A stretch of 64,000 nt of DNA from Proteobacteria bacterium SG_bin9 (GTDB lineage Bacteria; Pseudomonadota; Alphaproteobacteria; Rhizobiales; Xanthobacteraceae), in contig LWDM01000026.1 in the NCBI GenBank assembly GCA_002083525.1, positions 63,939-127,938 of the forward strand. The letters are read 5' to 3'. A model generated the notes under the pieces. The model did no database searches. It was given only the letters and a program-made list of their open reading frames with translations, and was not told the DNA's origin. Of the stretch, positions 28,978 through 37,776 are shown one piece after another. How positions within the stretch are numbered: position 1 is the stretch's first letter; each line of letters begins with the position of its first letter. The translations under genes and the position numbers were made by a program.

Positions 28978-30225
28978 ATGAACTTCGACGACACCCCGCA
29001 GGAAGCCGCCTTCCGCGCCGTGGCGCGTGAATGGATCACGGCGAACGCACCCAAGCAGTACGAGGCGGAGCTAGCGAAAGCCTCGCTCGGCCGGTTCGCG
29101 CTGAAAGGTGCGAACGTGCTCGACGTCGCCAAGGCCTGGCAGAAGAAGAAGGCCGATGCCGGTTGGGCGTGCTTGCACTGGCCGAAGGAATACGGCGGCC
29201 GCGGATCGTCGCCGATCGAGCGTGTGATCTGGCAACAGGAAGAGGGCGTCTACGGCAAGCTCAGCCGCATGTTCATCATCGGCCATGGCATGTGCGGCCC
29301 GACGATGATGGCGTTCGCCGGCGAGGAGCATAAGCGCAAGCATCTGCCGCCGCTCGCGTCCGGCGAGAAGGTGTGGTGCCAGCTATTCTCCGAACCCGCG
29401 GGCGGCTCGGACGTCGCGGGTCTGCGCACGCGCGCGGAGAAGGATGGCGACGACTGGATCGTCAACGGCCAGAAGATCTGGACATCCGGCGCGCATTATT
29501 CGGACTACGGCATTCTCATCACTCGCACCGACCCGACCGTGCCGAAGCACAAGGGTCTCACCATGTTCTTCCTGGACATGAAGAGCCCCGGCGTCGATAT
29601 CCGCCCGATCAAGCAGGCGAACGGTGCGTCCGACTTCAACGAGGTCTACTTCACCAACGTTCGCATTCCGGACTCGCAACGGCTCGGTACGGTCGGAGAC
29701 GGATGGAACGTGTCGCTGACGACGCTGATGAACGAGCGCATGTCGATCGGCGCCAGCGTCGCGACCGGCTTTTCGGAGCTGTTCGAGTACTGCTCGGGCC
29801 TGATGCTCGACGACGGTCCGGCGATCGAGGATCGCAACGTGCGCTCGAAGCTCGCCAACTGGGCGGTGCGCGACAGCGGCCTCAAGTACACTGCGTTCCG
29901 ATCAATTTCGGCGCTGTCGCGCGGCGAGCGTCCGGGTCCGGAGAACTCCATCGGCAAGCTCGTCGCCGGTTCGATGATCCAGGATATCGCGACCTACGCC
30001 ATCGATCTGCAAGGCGCCGCGGGCGTCGTGTCATCGCCGGAGCAGGCGGAGCTTGCCGGAAAATTCCAAGCGATGCTGCTGCGCTCACCCGCGACACGCG
30101 TCGAGGGCGGCACCGACGAAATCCTGCGCAACATCATCGCCGAGCGCGTGCTTGGCCTGCCGGGCGATATCCGCGTCGACAAGGACGTTCCGTTCAACCA
30201 GATTCCGACCAAAGGTCGCGCATGA
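28978..30225 (+). CDS. Acyl-CoA dehydrogenase, large-subunit type (paralogue 1)
   Basis: A 415-residue acyl-CoA dehydrogenase oxidising an acyl-CoA to the 2-enoyl-CoA with electrons to ETF. Motifs: LHWPKEYGGRG, FSEPAGGSDVAGL (FAD/substrate strand), IVNGQKIWTSGA, MNERMSIGASVA helix, and RVEGGTDEILRNIIAERVLGLPG. It is closely similar along its whole length to the next gene (both begin MNFDDTPQEAAFRA and end FNQIPTKGR), clear tandem duplicates. Its TGA lies inside copy 2 of the dispersed dyad repeat, so the repeat was inserted or arose exactly at the gene's end. Confidence 0.92.
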   Translation: MNFDDTPQEAAFRAVAREWITANAPKQYEAELAKASLGRFALKGANVLDVAKAWQKKKADAGWACLHWPKEYGGRGSSPIERVIWQQEEGVYGKLSRMFIIGHGMCGPTMMAFAGEEHKRKHLPPLASGEKVWCQLFSEPAGGSDVAGLRTRAEKDGDDWIVNGQKIWTSGAHYSDYGILITRTDPTVPKHKGLTMFFLDMKSPGVDIRPIKQANGASDFNEVYFTNVRIPDSQRLGTVGDGWNVSLTTLMNERMSIGASVATGFSELFEYCSGLMLDDGPAIEDRNVRSKLANWAVRDSGLKYTAFRSISALSRGERPGPENSIGKLVAGSMIQDIATYAIDLQGAAGVVSSPEQAELAGKFQAMLLRSPATRVEGGTDEILRNIIAERVLGLPGDIRVDKDVPFNQIPTKGRA

Positions 30226-30263
30226 TCCCGAAAAGTGGATACCGGTTTTCGGATCGGATCATG
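30219..30263. repeat. Dispersed dyad repeat, copy 2
   Basis: Same element as at 23146: GCATGATC, CCGAAAA-GTGG-ATA-CCGG-TTTTCGG, GATCGGATCATGC. It contains the stop codon (30223-30225) of the preceding gene and separates the two tandem dehydrogenase genes. Confidence 0.87.
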
Positions 30264-30296
30264 CGCAAGCTAAAGAGAGCATAAAGGACCGATGCC

Positions 30297-31541
30297 ATGA
30301 ATTTCGACGATACCCCGCAGGAAGCCGCGTTCCGGGCCGAGGCGCGCAAGTTCATCGCCGCCAATGCGCCGAAGGAGCTCGAGGAAGAGCTGACCAATGC
30401 GCCGCTCGGCCGCATCAAGCTGAAGAATGGCGACATCGTCGAGGTCGCCAAGAAGTGGCAGAAGAAGAAGTCGGACGGCGGCTGGACCTGCCTCAACTGG
30501 CCGAAGGAGTACGGCGGCCGCAGTTCGACGCCGATCGAGCAGGTGATCTGGAATCAGGAAGAGGGCATCTATCACAAGATCACCCATCCGTTTCAGATCG
30601 GCGAGGGCATGTGCGGCCCGACCTTGATGGAGTACGGCACCGAAGCCGATAAGCGCCGTTACCTGCCGAAGATCGCCTCGGGCGAGGAAATCTGGTGCCA
30701 GCTCTTCTCCGAGCCGTCCGCGGGTTCGGACCTCGCCGGCCTGCGCACGCGCGCCGAGAAGAAGGGCGACGAGTGGATCATCAACGGCCAGAAGATCTGG
30801 ACCTCCGGCGCGCAGTATTCCGACTACGGTCTCCTGGTGACGCGCACCGATCCGAACGTGCCGAAGCACAAGGGCCTCACCATGTTCTTCCTCGACATGA
30901 AGACGCCCGGTGTCGAAGTGAAGCCGATCAAGCAGATGAACGGCATGCAGGAATTCAACGAGGTCTACTTCACCGACGTACGCATTCCGGATTCGCAGCG
31001 GCTCGGCGCGGTGGGCGACGGCTGGAACGTCTCGCTCGCGACGCTGATGAACGAGCGTGCGTCGATCGGCGCGCGGCTGGCCACCGGCTTCTCGGAGGTG
31101 TTCGAGTTCTGCTCGAACCTGATGACCGACGACGGCCTTGCGATCGAGGATCGCGACGTCCGCGCGAAGCTCGCCAACTGGGCCTGCAAGTCGAATGGCC
31201 TGAAGTACACGAGCTACCGCACGCTCTCGGCGCTCTCGCGCGGCGAGCGCCCGGGCCCGGAAAACTCCATCGGCAAGCTCGTGGCGGGTCCGATGCTGCA
31301 GGATATCGCCGCGTTCGCGATGGATTTGCAGGGCGCCGCCGGCGCGCTGGTGAAGGAGGATGCGGAGGCGGCAGGGCAGTTCCAGCAGATGCTGCTGTCG
31401 TCGCCGTCGACCCGCATCGCCGGTGGCACCGACGAGGTTCTGCGCAACATCATCGCGGAGCGTGTGCTTGGTCTGCCGGGCGACATCCGCGTCGACAAAA
31501 GCGTGCCGTTTAACCAGATCCCGACGAAAGGGCGCACATGA
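30297..31541 (+). CDS. Acyl-CoA dehydrogenase, large-subunit type (paralogue 2)
   Basis: A 414-residue acyl-CoA dehydrogenase and tandem duplicate of the gene at 28978. It has the same landmarks: LNWPKEYGGRS, FSEPSAGSDLAGL, IINGQKIWTSGA, NERASIGARLA, and a C-terminal GGTDEVLRNIIAERVLGLPG. One visible difference is RIAGGT here against RVEGGT in paralogue 1, close to the catalytic-base region of medium-chain enzymes, so the two may differ in substrate or one may be a partner subunit. ATG 30297 follows an AAAGGACC Shine-Dalgarno-like site. The TGA again falls inside a dispersed repeat. Confidence 0.92.
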   Translation: MNFDDTPQEAAFRAEARKFIAANAPKELEEELTNAPLGRIKLKNGDIVEVAKKWQKKKSDGGWTCLNWPKEYGGRSSTPIEQVIWNQEEGIYHKITHPFQIGEGMCGPTLMEYGTEADKRRYLPKIASGEEIWCQLFSEPSAGSDLAGLRTRAEKKGDEWIINGQKIWTSGAQYSDYGLLVTRTDPNVPKHKGLTMFFLDMKTPGVEVKPIKQMNGMQEFNEVYFTDVRIPDSQRLGAVGDGWNVSLATLMNERASIGARLATGFSEVFEFCSNLMTDDGLAIEDRDVRAKLANWACKSNGLKYTSYRTLSALSRGERPGPENSIGKLVAGPMLQDIAAFAMDLQGAAGALVKEDAEAAGQFQQMLLSSPSTRIAGGTDEVLRNIIAERVLGLPGDIRVDKSVPFNQIPTKGRT

Positions 31542-31582
31542 TCCCGAAAAGTGGGAGCCGGTTTTCGGATCAGATCATGTGC
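31536..31582. repeat. Dispersed dyad repeat, copy 3
   Basis: Third copy: GCACATGATC, CCGAAAA-GTGG-GAG-CCGG-TTTTCGG, GATCAGATCATGTGC. Outer arms differ from copies 1-2 but remain complementary to each other (GCACATGATC/GATCATGTGC), a compensatory change. It contains the stop codon of paralogue 2 (31539-31541). Confidence 0.87.
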
Positions 31583-31599
31583 AAAAGAAAGAGATAACG

Positions 31600-32316
31600 A
31601 TGGCAGACGGCGCGAGCGCAGGCGGCAAGCCGAAGCATTCCATCGACCAGCGGATTAGCGTGCTGGAGGAGTTGCTCAACGAGCGCTACTCCTGCCGCGC
31701 CTTCAAGCCGGACCCGGTGCCGCGCCCGATCATCGAGCGCATTCTCACGACCGCGCAGCGCACCGCCTCATGGTGCAACAGCCAGCCATGGCAGGTGCTA
31801 ATTATCAGCGGTGCGGCCAAGGAAGAGTTCCGCAAGAAGATCTATGCCGAGGCCATGTCAGGCGAGGGCGAGCACGACTTCCCGCCGCCGCGCGAATACC
31901 TCGGCGTCTATCTCGAACGGCGGCGCGAAAGCGGCTTCCAGCTCTACAACACGCTCGGCATCGCCCGCGGCGACAAGATGGCCTATGCGAAGCAGGCGCT
32001 GGAGAACTACAACTTCTTCGGCGCACCGCATGTGGCGATCATCCACACGGACGAACCGCTCGGCGTCTACGGCGCCGTCGATTGCGGCGCGTATGTCGGC
32101 AATTTCATGCTGGCGGCGCAGGCGCTCGGCCTCGGCACCATTCCGCAGGCGGCGCTGGCCCGGCAGTCGAAGCTGATCCGCGCGCACTTCAAGCTGCCGG
32201 ATGACCGCCGCGTCGTCTGCGGCATTTCGTTTGGCTACGCCGACAACGATCATCTCGTGAACAGCTACCGCACATCGCGCGCGGGGCTGGCCGAGGCGGT
32301 GACGTTTGTCGATTAG
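31600..32316 (+). CDS. Nitroreductase-family flavoprotein
   Basis: A 238-residue FMN-dependent oxidoreductase of the NfsB/BluB superfamily. The N-terminal RYSCRAFKPDPVP matches the R-S-R-F/A phosphate-binding start of the family; RTASWCNSQPWQV is the P-S-x-x-N-x-Q-P-like FMN segment, and GLGTIPQAALA and VVCGISFGYAD follow in the usual order. The start ATG 31600 lies 18 bases after repeat copy 3; upstream codons in frame belong to the dehydrogenase and the repeat. Last gene of the + strand catabolic run; its end overlaps the convergent PaaK-like gene by 4 bases. Substrate unknown; it might reduce an enoyl or quinone intermediate. Confidence 0.88.
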   Translation: MADGASAGGKPKHSIDQRISVLEELLNERYSCRAFKPDPVPRPIIERILTTAQRTASWCNSQPWQVLIISGAAKEEFRKKIYAEAMSGEGEHDFPPPREYLGVYLERRRESGFQLYNTLGIARGDKMAYAKQALENYNFFGAPHVAIIHTDEPLGVYGAVDCGAYVGNFMLAAQALGLGTIPQAALARQSKLIRAHFKLPDDRRVVCGISFGYADNDHLVNSYRTSRAGLAEAVTFVD

Positions 32317-33545
32317 CTGACCTTGCGTTCGTCGGCGATGATCTTGCCGTCGTTCGGCAGCGATCCGGGCGCGACCAGCGTGACCGCGCCCTTCATCTTG
32401 GCGATCGACTGCAGCGTGGCCGCGATCTGATCGCGCAAGCCATCGCTCGGTGCGGCGCATTCCGCATTCAGCGTCATCGCATCGAGCTCGCCGTCGCGGG
32501 TGACGACGAGGCGCAGCCGTCCAAGCTCCGGATGCCGCTTGCCGACTTCCGAGACCTGCTCGGGCCGCACGAACATGCCTTTGACCTTCGCTGTCTGATC
32601 GGCACGGCCCATCCAGCCCTTGATACGGGTGTTGGTGCGTCCGCATGGGCTCTTGCCGGACATGATGGCGGTGAGGTCGCCGAGCGCGAAGCGAATCCAC
32701 GGATGATGCGGATCGAGTGAGGTGACGACGATCTCGCCGACATCGCCATCGGGCACCGGATCGCCGGTGCCCGGCTTCACCACTTCGATGATCAGGTCCT
32801 CGCTGACCATGAGGCCCTCGCGCGCCGCGGTCTCGTAGGCGATGACGCCGAGATCGGCGGTGCCGTAATTCTGGTAGGCGTCGATGCCGCGCGATTTGAT
32901 TTCATCCTGCAGCGATTTCGGAAACGCCGCACCGGAGACCAGCGCGCGCTTGATGGAGGAGGTGTCGCGCCCGGCTTTCTCCGCCGCGTCGAGCAGGATT
33001 TTCAGAAAGTCCGGTGTGCCGCTGTAGGCGACCGGCCGGTAGGCCTCGATCACCTCGAACTGCTGTTCGGTGTTGCCGGGGCCCGCAGGAATGACCGCGC
33101 AGCCGAGGGCGCGGGCCGAGCCGTCGAAGATGAAGCCGCCCGGCGTCAGGTGATATCCGAAGGTGTTCAGCACGATATCGCCGGGGCGGAAGCCGGCGGC
33201 GAAAAATGCGCGCGCCCCGCGCCAGCAATCTGGATGCGTCGATTCCGGCTCGAAGATCGGACCGGGCGAGGTGAACAGGCGGGCGAACGAGCCGGTCGCG
33301 CCCGGCACAAAGCCGCCGAACGGCGGTGAAGCCTTGTGCAAGGCCGGGAGATCGGACTTGCGTAGCACCGGCAGCGTCGCCAGCGCGGCGCGGCTGGTGA
33401 TCGCCTCGGGTTTCACACCTGCGAGATGTTTCTTGTAACCCGGCGCCGTCATCGCCGCATGCAGAACGGCCGGCAGCTGCGCGAACAGATTCTTCTCGCG
33501 CTCGGCGGGGTCGCGGGTCTCAAGGGCGTCGTAATGGGCAGTCAT
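32313..33545 (-). CDS. Phenylacetate-CoA ligase-like (PaaK family) AMP-binding protein
   Basis: A 410-residue member of the PaaK branch of AMP-forming ligases. The expected landmarks are LPVLRKSDL (PaaK-type pre-motif), a degenerate P-loop (ATGSFARLFTSPG in place of the usual TSGTTG), YQNYGTADLG for the adenylate site, and IRFALGDLTAI followed by GRADQTAKVKGMFVRP, the signature C-terminal hinge. The P-loop change leaves the ligase activity uncertain. It is first in a minus-strand run facing livF (40 bases downstream of livF), so it is probably read from the liv operon and activates a transported aryl acid. Confidence 0.85.
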   Translation of the reverse strand: MTAHYDALETRDPAEREKNLFAQLPAVLHAAMTAPGYKKHLAGVKPEAITSRAALATLPVLRKSDLPALHKASPPFGGFVPGATGSFARLFTSPGPIFEPESTHPDCWRGARAFFAAGFRPGDIVLNTFGYHLTPGGFIFDGSARALGCAVIPAGPGNTEQQFEVIEAYRPVAYSGTPDFLKILLDAAEKAGRDTSSIKRALVSGAAFPKSLQDEIKSRGIDAYQNYGTADLGVIAYETAAREGLMVSEDLIIEVVKPGTGDPVPDGDVGEIVVTSLDPHHPWIRFALGDLTAIMSGKSPCGRTNTRIKGWMGRADQTAKVKGMFVRPEQVSEVGKRHPELGRLRLVVTRDGELDAMTLNAECAAPSDGLRDQIAATLQSIAKMKGAVTLVAPGSLPNDGKIIADERKVS

Positions 33546-33584
33546 GGCGATGTTCCTGCGGGCCGCGTTGGCCGCGGCTTGTCG

Positions 33585-34424
33585 TTACAGCCAGCGCTTG
33601 CGGCGCTTGAAGCTCTTCAGGTTCTTGAAGCTCTTGCGCTGGTCGCCAGCGCCGCCGAGGTAGAATTCCTTCACGTCCTCGTTGTCGCGCAATTCCGCGG
33701 CAGTGCCGTCGAGCACGACCTTGCCTTGCTCCATGATGTAGCCGTGGCTTGCGACCGAGAGCGCCGCGCGTGCGTTCTGCTCGACCAGCAGGATGGTGAC
33801 GCCGAGGTCGCGGTTGATCTGCTGGATGATGCCGAACACCTCTTTCACCAGCAGCGGCGAGAGGCCCATCGACGGCTCGTCCATCAGGATCAACTTTGGG
33901 CGCGCCATCAGTGCGCGGCCGATCGCGAGCATCTGCTGCTCGCCGCCGGAGAGATAACCGGCGAGGCCGGTGCGCTCGCGCAGCCGCGGGAAATAGTTGA
34001 ACACCATATCGATGTCGGCATCGACATTGCTGTCGTTGCGCGTGAATGCGCCGAGCTTCAGATTTTCAAGCGAGGTCATATCCGCGATGATGCGGCGGCC
34101 TTCCATCACCTGGAAGATGCCCTTGCGGACGATCTTGTCCGGGTCGACGCCGTCGATCCGCTCGCCGTCGAAAACAATCTCGCCGCGCGTGACTTCGCCT
34201 TCCTCGGTCTTGAGCAGACCCGAGATGGCCTTCAGGGTGGTGGACTTGCCGGCGCCGTTGGCGCCGAGCAGCGCTACGATCGCGCCCTTCGGCACGTCGA
34301 TCGAGAGACCGCGCAGCACGAGAATGACGTTGTCGTAAACGACTTCGATGTTGCGCACGGCCAGCAACGCGTCTCCGGCGGGAGTGGCCTTCGGTCCGGC
34401 GCTTTGGGTTTGAATTTGCAACAT
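33585..34424 (-). CDS. livF: ABC transporter ATPase LivF
   Basis: A 279-residue ATPase of a branched-chain amino acid/aromatic-acid type importer. Walker A is GANGAGKST, the signature LSGGEQQ, Walker B LILMDEP, H-loop region VEQNARAAL. The C-terminal tail (KSFKNLKSFKRRKRW) is strongly basic and longer than in E. coli LivF. Start ATG 34424 (MLQIQTQ) lies 26 bases after a strong hairpin; a longer opening to 34592 runs through the hairpin and the SBP gene and is rejected. Gene order on the minus strand is livG, ligase, livH, livM, SBP, livF. Confidence 0.93.
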   Translation of the reverse strand: MLQIQTQSAGPKATPAGDALLAVRNIEVVYDNVILVLRGLSIDVPKGAIVALLGANGAGKSTTLKAISGLLKTEEGEVTRGEIVFDGERIDGVDPDKIVRKGIFQVMEGRRIIADMTSLENLKLGAFTRNDSNVDADIDMVFNYFPRLRERTGLAGYLSGGEQQMLAIGRALMARPKLILMDEPSMGLSPLLVKEVFGIIQQINRDLGVTILLVEQNARAALSVASHGYIMEQGKVVLDGTAAELRDNEDVKEFYLGGAGDQRKSFKNLKSFKRRKRWL

Positions 34425-34449
34425 CCAAGCCTCTGAGAAAGAGAAGAGG

Positions 34450-34475
34450 GCGCTGCCCCGCGAACGGGGCAGCGC
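34450..34475 (-). promoter_or_regulatory. Intercistronic hairpin between SBP and livF genes
   Basis: An 11-bp perfect stem GCGCTGCCCCG/CGGGGCAGCGC around a CGAA tetraloop. There is no T-run, so it is more likely an mRNA-stabilising or attenuating hairpin that raises the level of the upstream binding-protein message over livF than a true terminator. Confidence 0.7.
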
Positions 34476-34485
34476 GATTGTCAGC

Positions 34486-35754
34486 TTACCAGCCGAGCCA
34501 TTCGGCCTTGCGGGGAAGGTCGATGGTCTTGACCTTCTCGAGCTTGATGGTGCCGTTCTTGACGAGGTCGGCGACCGGCGCGTCGGTCGCACCGGCGACC
34601 TTCATGCGATAGAGGTCGACCTTCAGCGTGCCGCGATGGTCCTTGTCGGTCCAGGTCGAGGGATTGCAGACGCCCTCGAGGCCGGCCGGCACCCAGTCCT
34701 TCTTCTGGTAGAAGCCGTTCTTGACGTTCGGGCCGGTCGCGCCGCCGTTCTTCGACGCCCAGTCGATCGCCTCACGCATGTAGAGCGCGGTGCAGACGCC
34801 GGCGATGTAGTGCACCGGGCGATAGGCGTTGCCCGATGCGTCCGACATCTTGGAAATGTCCTGCACCGTCTTCATGCCCGGCGCGTTGCCGCCCCACGCC
34901 ACCGGCGTGCGCAGCGGAAACACGACGCCGTCGGCAGCATCGCCGGCGGCCTTGGCCGCGTTCTCATCCATACCCCAGACGTTGCCGAGGAACTGCACGT
35001 TAACGCCGGCGGTCTTGCAGGCCTTCAGCACCGAGATGTTCGAGCCTGCGGTGTTGCCGAGATAGGCGTAGTTGGCGCCGGAGCTCTTCAGCGTCAGGCA
35101 CTGGGCGCTGTAGTCGCCCGGCGTCAGTGCGAACTGCACCGGCGGCAGCACGTCGAAGCCGAGCTCCTTGGCCAGCGTTTCTCCGGCTTCCTTCGGCGCG
35201 TTCGGGTACGGATGGTTGGCGCCCATGTGGACGTACTTCGGCTTGCCGGACTGGCCCTTGGCCTTCCAGTCATCCGCCGCCCAGGTCAGCATGCCGCGCA
35301 GCGCGTCCGAGTAGCTCGGGCCGTAGAACAGGTTGTAGGGCGCAGCCTTGCCCTTGCCGCCCGCGCCGGTCGGATCGGTCAGCGCGCCGGCGTAGGATGC
35401 CGACATGTAGGGGATCTTGTCGTCGGAGACGAAGCCGATCAGCGCTTCGGTGTCGGCGGTGCCCCAGCCGAGGATCGCCGCGACCTTGTCGCCGCCCGAC
35501 CACTTCTTGTACTGCGCGACCGCGCGCGGCACCTGATAGCCGTAGTCGACGGTGTCGACGTTGAACTTGCCGCCATTCTTGTTGATCCAGGCGTAGGCAT
35601 CGGCGATGCCCTGGCCGAACGGGGTGCCGACGTCCGAGGTTGCGCCCGAGTAGTCGGCGAGATGGCCGATATTGACCTGCGCCTGGGCGGCGCCGCTCCA
35701 CGCCGCGACGGCGACCAGAAGCGAGGCGCTTCCGAGCAGTGTTTTCATCTTCAT
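34486..35754 (-). CDS. ABC transporter substrate-binding protein (Liv type)
   Basis: A 422-residue periplasmic binding protein of peripla_BP_6/LivJ type. The signal peptide ends about residue 25 (SGAAQA), and the mature protein starts VNIGHLADYSGATSDVG, the usual ligand-binding start. It is larger than LivJ/LivK (about 350), as in binding proteins for aromatic or fatty acids in rhizobia. It is encoded between livM and livF and has a hairpin on its 3' side that probably favours its expression. Ligand unknown; the adjacent CoA ligases suggest a carboxylic acid. Confidence 0.92.
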   Translation of the reverse strand: MKMKTLLGSASLLVAVAAWSGAAQAQVNIGHLADYSGATSDVGTPFGQGIADAYAWINKNGGKFNVDTVDYGYQVPRAVAQYKKWSGGDKVAAILGWGTADTEALIGFVSDDKIPYMSASYAGALTDPTGAGGKGKAAPYNLFYGPSYSDALRGMLTWAADDWKAKGQSGKPKYVHMGANHPYPNAPKEAGETLAKELGFDVLPPVQFALTPGDYSAQCLTLKSSGANYAYLGNTAGSNISVLKACKTAGVNVQFLGNVWGMDENAAKAAGDAADGVVFPLRTPVAWGGNAPGMKTVQDISKMSDASGNAYRPVHYIAGVCTALYMREAIDWASKNGGATGPNVKNGFYQKKDWVPAGLEGVCNPSTWTDKDHRGTLKVDLYRMKVAGATDAPVADLVKNGTIKLEKVKTIDLPRKAEWLGW

Positions 35755-35801
35755 CGTTCTTCCTCCGCGAGGTCGTTATTTTTCCCTGTCCCGTTTTGAC
35801 C

Positions 35802-36875
35802 TCAGTGCGAAAACGGGTAGAGCTTCCAGTAAGCCTTGATCTGCCGCCACCTGTGCGCCAGACCGTCCGGCTCGAAAATCAGAAACACAATAATGATCAC
35901 GCCGATGGCAACCTCGCGCAGGAACGCGATGTTGTTCTTGAGGCCGAGCATCTGGTCTACGGCTGAGCCGCGCAATGCGACGCTCAGCCACTCCATCGAC
36001 TCCGGCAGCAGCACCATGAAGGCCGTGCCCATCAAGGTGCCCATGATCGAACCGATGCCGCCGATGATGATCATGGCGAGGAAGATGATCGAGCGGTCGA
36101 TGCCGAAGCCTTCGTTGGAGACGACCTGGTTGTAGTGGGCGTAGAGCGCGCCGCCGACGCCGGCGAAGAACGCGGCGAGACCGAACGACAGCGTCCGGTA
36201 TTTGGTGAGGTTGATGCCCATGATCTCGGCGGAGAGATAATGGTCACGCACGGCCACCAGCGCGCGGCCGTCGCGGGTGCGCATCAGGTTGGTGACCAGC
36301 AGGTAGCAGATCACGAGATAGGCGAGCACGACGTAGAAGTAGTTGCGGTCGCCGCGGATGGTGTAGCCGAAAATCGAGAACGGTTTCGCGATGGCCGGCA
36401 CCGAGCCGCCGGTGAACCAGTCGGCGCGGCCGTAGAAGTCGAGCAGGATGTATTGCGCAGCCAGCGTCGCGATGACGAGGTAGAGGCCCTTCAGGCGGGC
36501 GGCCGGCAGGCCGAAGATCAGGCCGACGAATGCGGTGATGACGCCGGCCAGCGGAATGGCAAAGAACACCGGGATCGGGAAGTGGTTCGACAGATACGCC
36601 GAGGTGAAAGCGCCGAGGCCGAAGAACGCGGCGTGGCCGATGGAGATTTGCCCGGTGAAGCCGACGAGAATGTTCAGCCCGAGCGCGGCAATGCCGAAGA
36701 TGCCGATCTGGATCAGCAGGCTCAGCCAGTACTGGTTGAGGAACATCGGCGCAAAGCAGATGGCCACGATGCCGAGGATCGCGAAGTTGCGGCTCGTCTT
36801 GGTCGGAAAAATCGTGGTGTCGGCACCGTAGGAGGTGCGGAAATCACCGGCGGGAAGGAGGGTCTGGGTTGCCAT
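35802..36875 (-). CDS. livM: ABC transporter permease LivM
   Basis: A 357-residue inner-membrane permease of the LivM type with about nine TM helices. Motif GLNILVGFTGQISIGHAAFFGLGAF is characteristic (EAA-like and G-rich segment about residue 65-90), as is IIGGIGSIMGTLMG near the cytoplasmic coupling helix. The N-terminal 30 residues are soluble. It follows livH by 3 bases and precedes the binding-protein gene by 47. Confidence 0.94.
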   Translation of the reverse strand: MATQTLLPAGDFRTSYGADTTIFPTKTSRNFAILGIVAICFAPMFLNQYWLSLLIQIGIFGIAALGLNILVGFTGQISIGHAAFFGLGAFTSAYLSNHFPIPVFFAIPLAGVITAFVGLIFGLPAARLKGLYLVIATLAAQYILLDFYGRADWFTGGSVPAIAKPFSIFGYTIRGDRNYFYVVLAYLVICYLLVTNLMRTRDGRALVAVRDHYLSAEIMGINLTKYRTLSFGLAAFFAGVGGALYAHYNQVVSNEGFGIDRSIIFLAMIIIGGIGSIMGTLMGTAFMVLLPESMEWLSVALRGSAVDQMLGLKNNIAFLREVAIGVIIIVFLIFEPDGLAHRWRQIKAYWKLYPFSH

Positions 36876-36878
36876 GAT

Positions 36879-37772
36879 CTAGATTCGTTCGATGTCCTTG
36901 GTGCCGAACAGGCCATAGGGCTTGATCATGAGCACGATGATGAGAACGTAGAACGGCGCGACCTCGTAGAGGTTGCCCCAGTGCAGGTACTGGCTGTCGA
37001 CGAACTGCGCGAGATTCTCGAGCAGGCCGATGATGATGCCGCCGAGCACCGCGCCGCCGACGCTGTCGAGGCCGCCGAGGATGACCGCCGGGAACACCTT
37101 GATGCCGTAACCGGCGAGACCGGCCGAGACGCCGTTCACGACTGCGACGACGACTCCGGCGACCGCCGACACGACGGCGGAGATCGCCCAGGCGACCGCG
37201 AACACGTTCTTCACGGAGATGCCGAGCGACTGCGCCACCTGCTGGTTGAACGCGGTGGCGCGCATGGCGAGGCCGTACTTCGAGGCTTTGAAGAAGTACG
37301 CCATGCCCGCCATCATCAGACCGGAGACGACGAGGCTCATCAGATAGACGGTCTGGATGGTCAAGCCGAAGATCTGAATGGTCTTGGTCGCGAACACCGG
37401 TGGAAACGGCTGCAGGTTGACGCCGAAAATCCACTTCATCAGCGCCTGGAACACGGTCGAGAGCGCGATCGTCACCATGATCACCGAGATGATCGGCTCG
37501 CCGATCATCGGCCGCAGGATGATGATCTGGATCAGCACGCCGAAAATGAACATGAAGACGAGGGTGATCGGCATGCCGATCCAGAACGGCACCTGATACT
37601 TCGTCAGCAGCGCCCAGCACACCCACGCGCCGACCAGCAGCAATTCGCCCTGCGCGAAGTTCACGACCTGCGTCGCCTTGTAGATCAGCACGAACGACAT
37701 CGCGACGACGCCGTAGAGCGTGCCGACCACGAGGCCGTAGATCATCAGTTGAGCAAGCAGTTCCCAATTCAT
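36879..37772 (-). CDS. livH: ABC transporter permease LivH
   Basis: A 297-residue permease of the LivH type with about eight TM helices. Recognisable are GVVAMSFVLIYKATQVVNFAQGEL near residue 20-43 (NFAQGE is the LivH hallmark), the AFNQQVAQSLGI cytoplasmic loop, and the VILGGLDSVGGAVLGG coupling segment. It partners LivM. It starts 4 bases after the acyl-CoA synthetase stop, so the transporter and ligase genes are in one transcript. Confidence 0.95.
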   Translation of the reverse strand: MNWELLAQLMIYGLVVGTLYGVVAMSFVLIYKATQVVNFAQGELLLVGAWVCWALLTKYQVPFWIGMPITLVFMFIFGVLIQIIILRPMIGEPIISVIMVTIALSTVFQALMKWIFGVNLQPFPPVFATKTIQIFGLTIQTVYLMSLVVSGLMMAGMAYFFKASKYGLAMRATAFNQQVAQSLGISVKNVFAVAWAISAVVSAVAGVVVAVVNGVSAGLAGYGIKVFPAVILGGLDSVGGAVLGGIIIGLLENLAQFVDSQYLHWGNLYEVAPFYVLIIVLMIKPYGLFGTKDIERI

Positions 37773-37776
37773 GATG

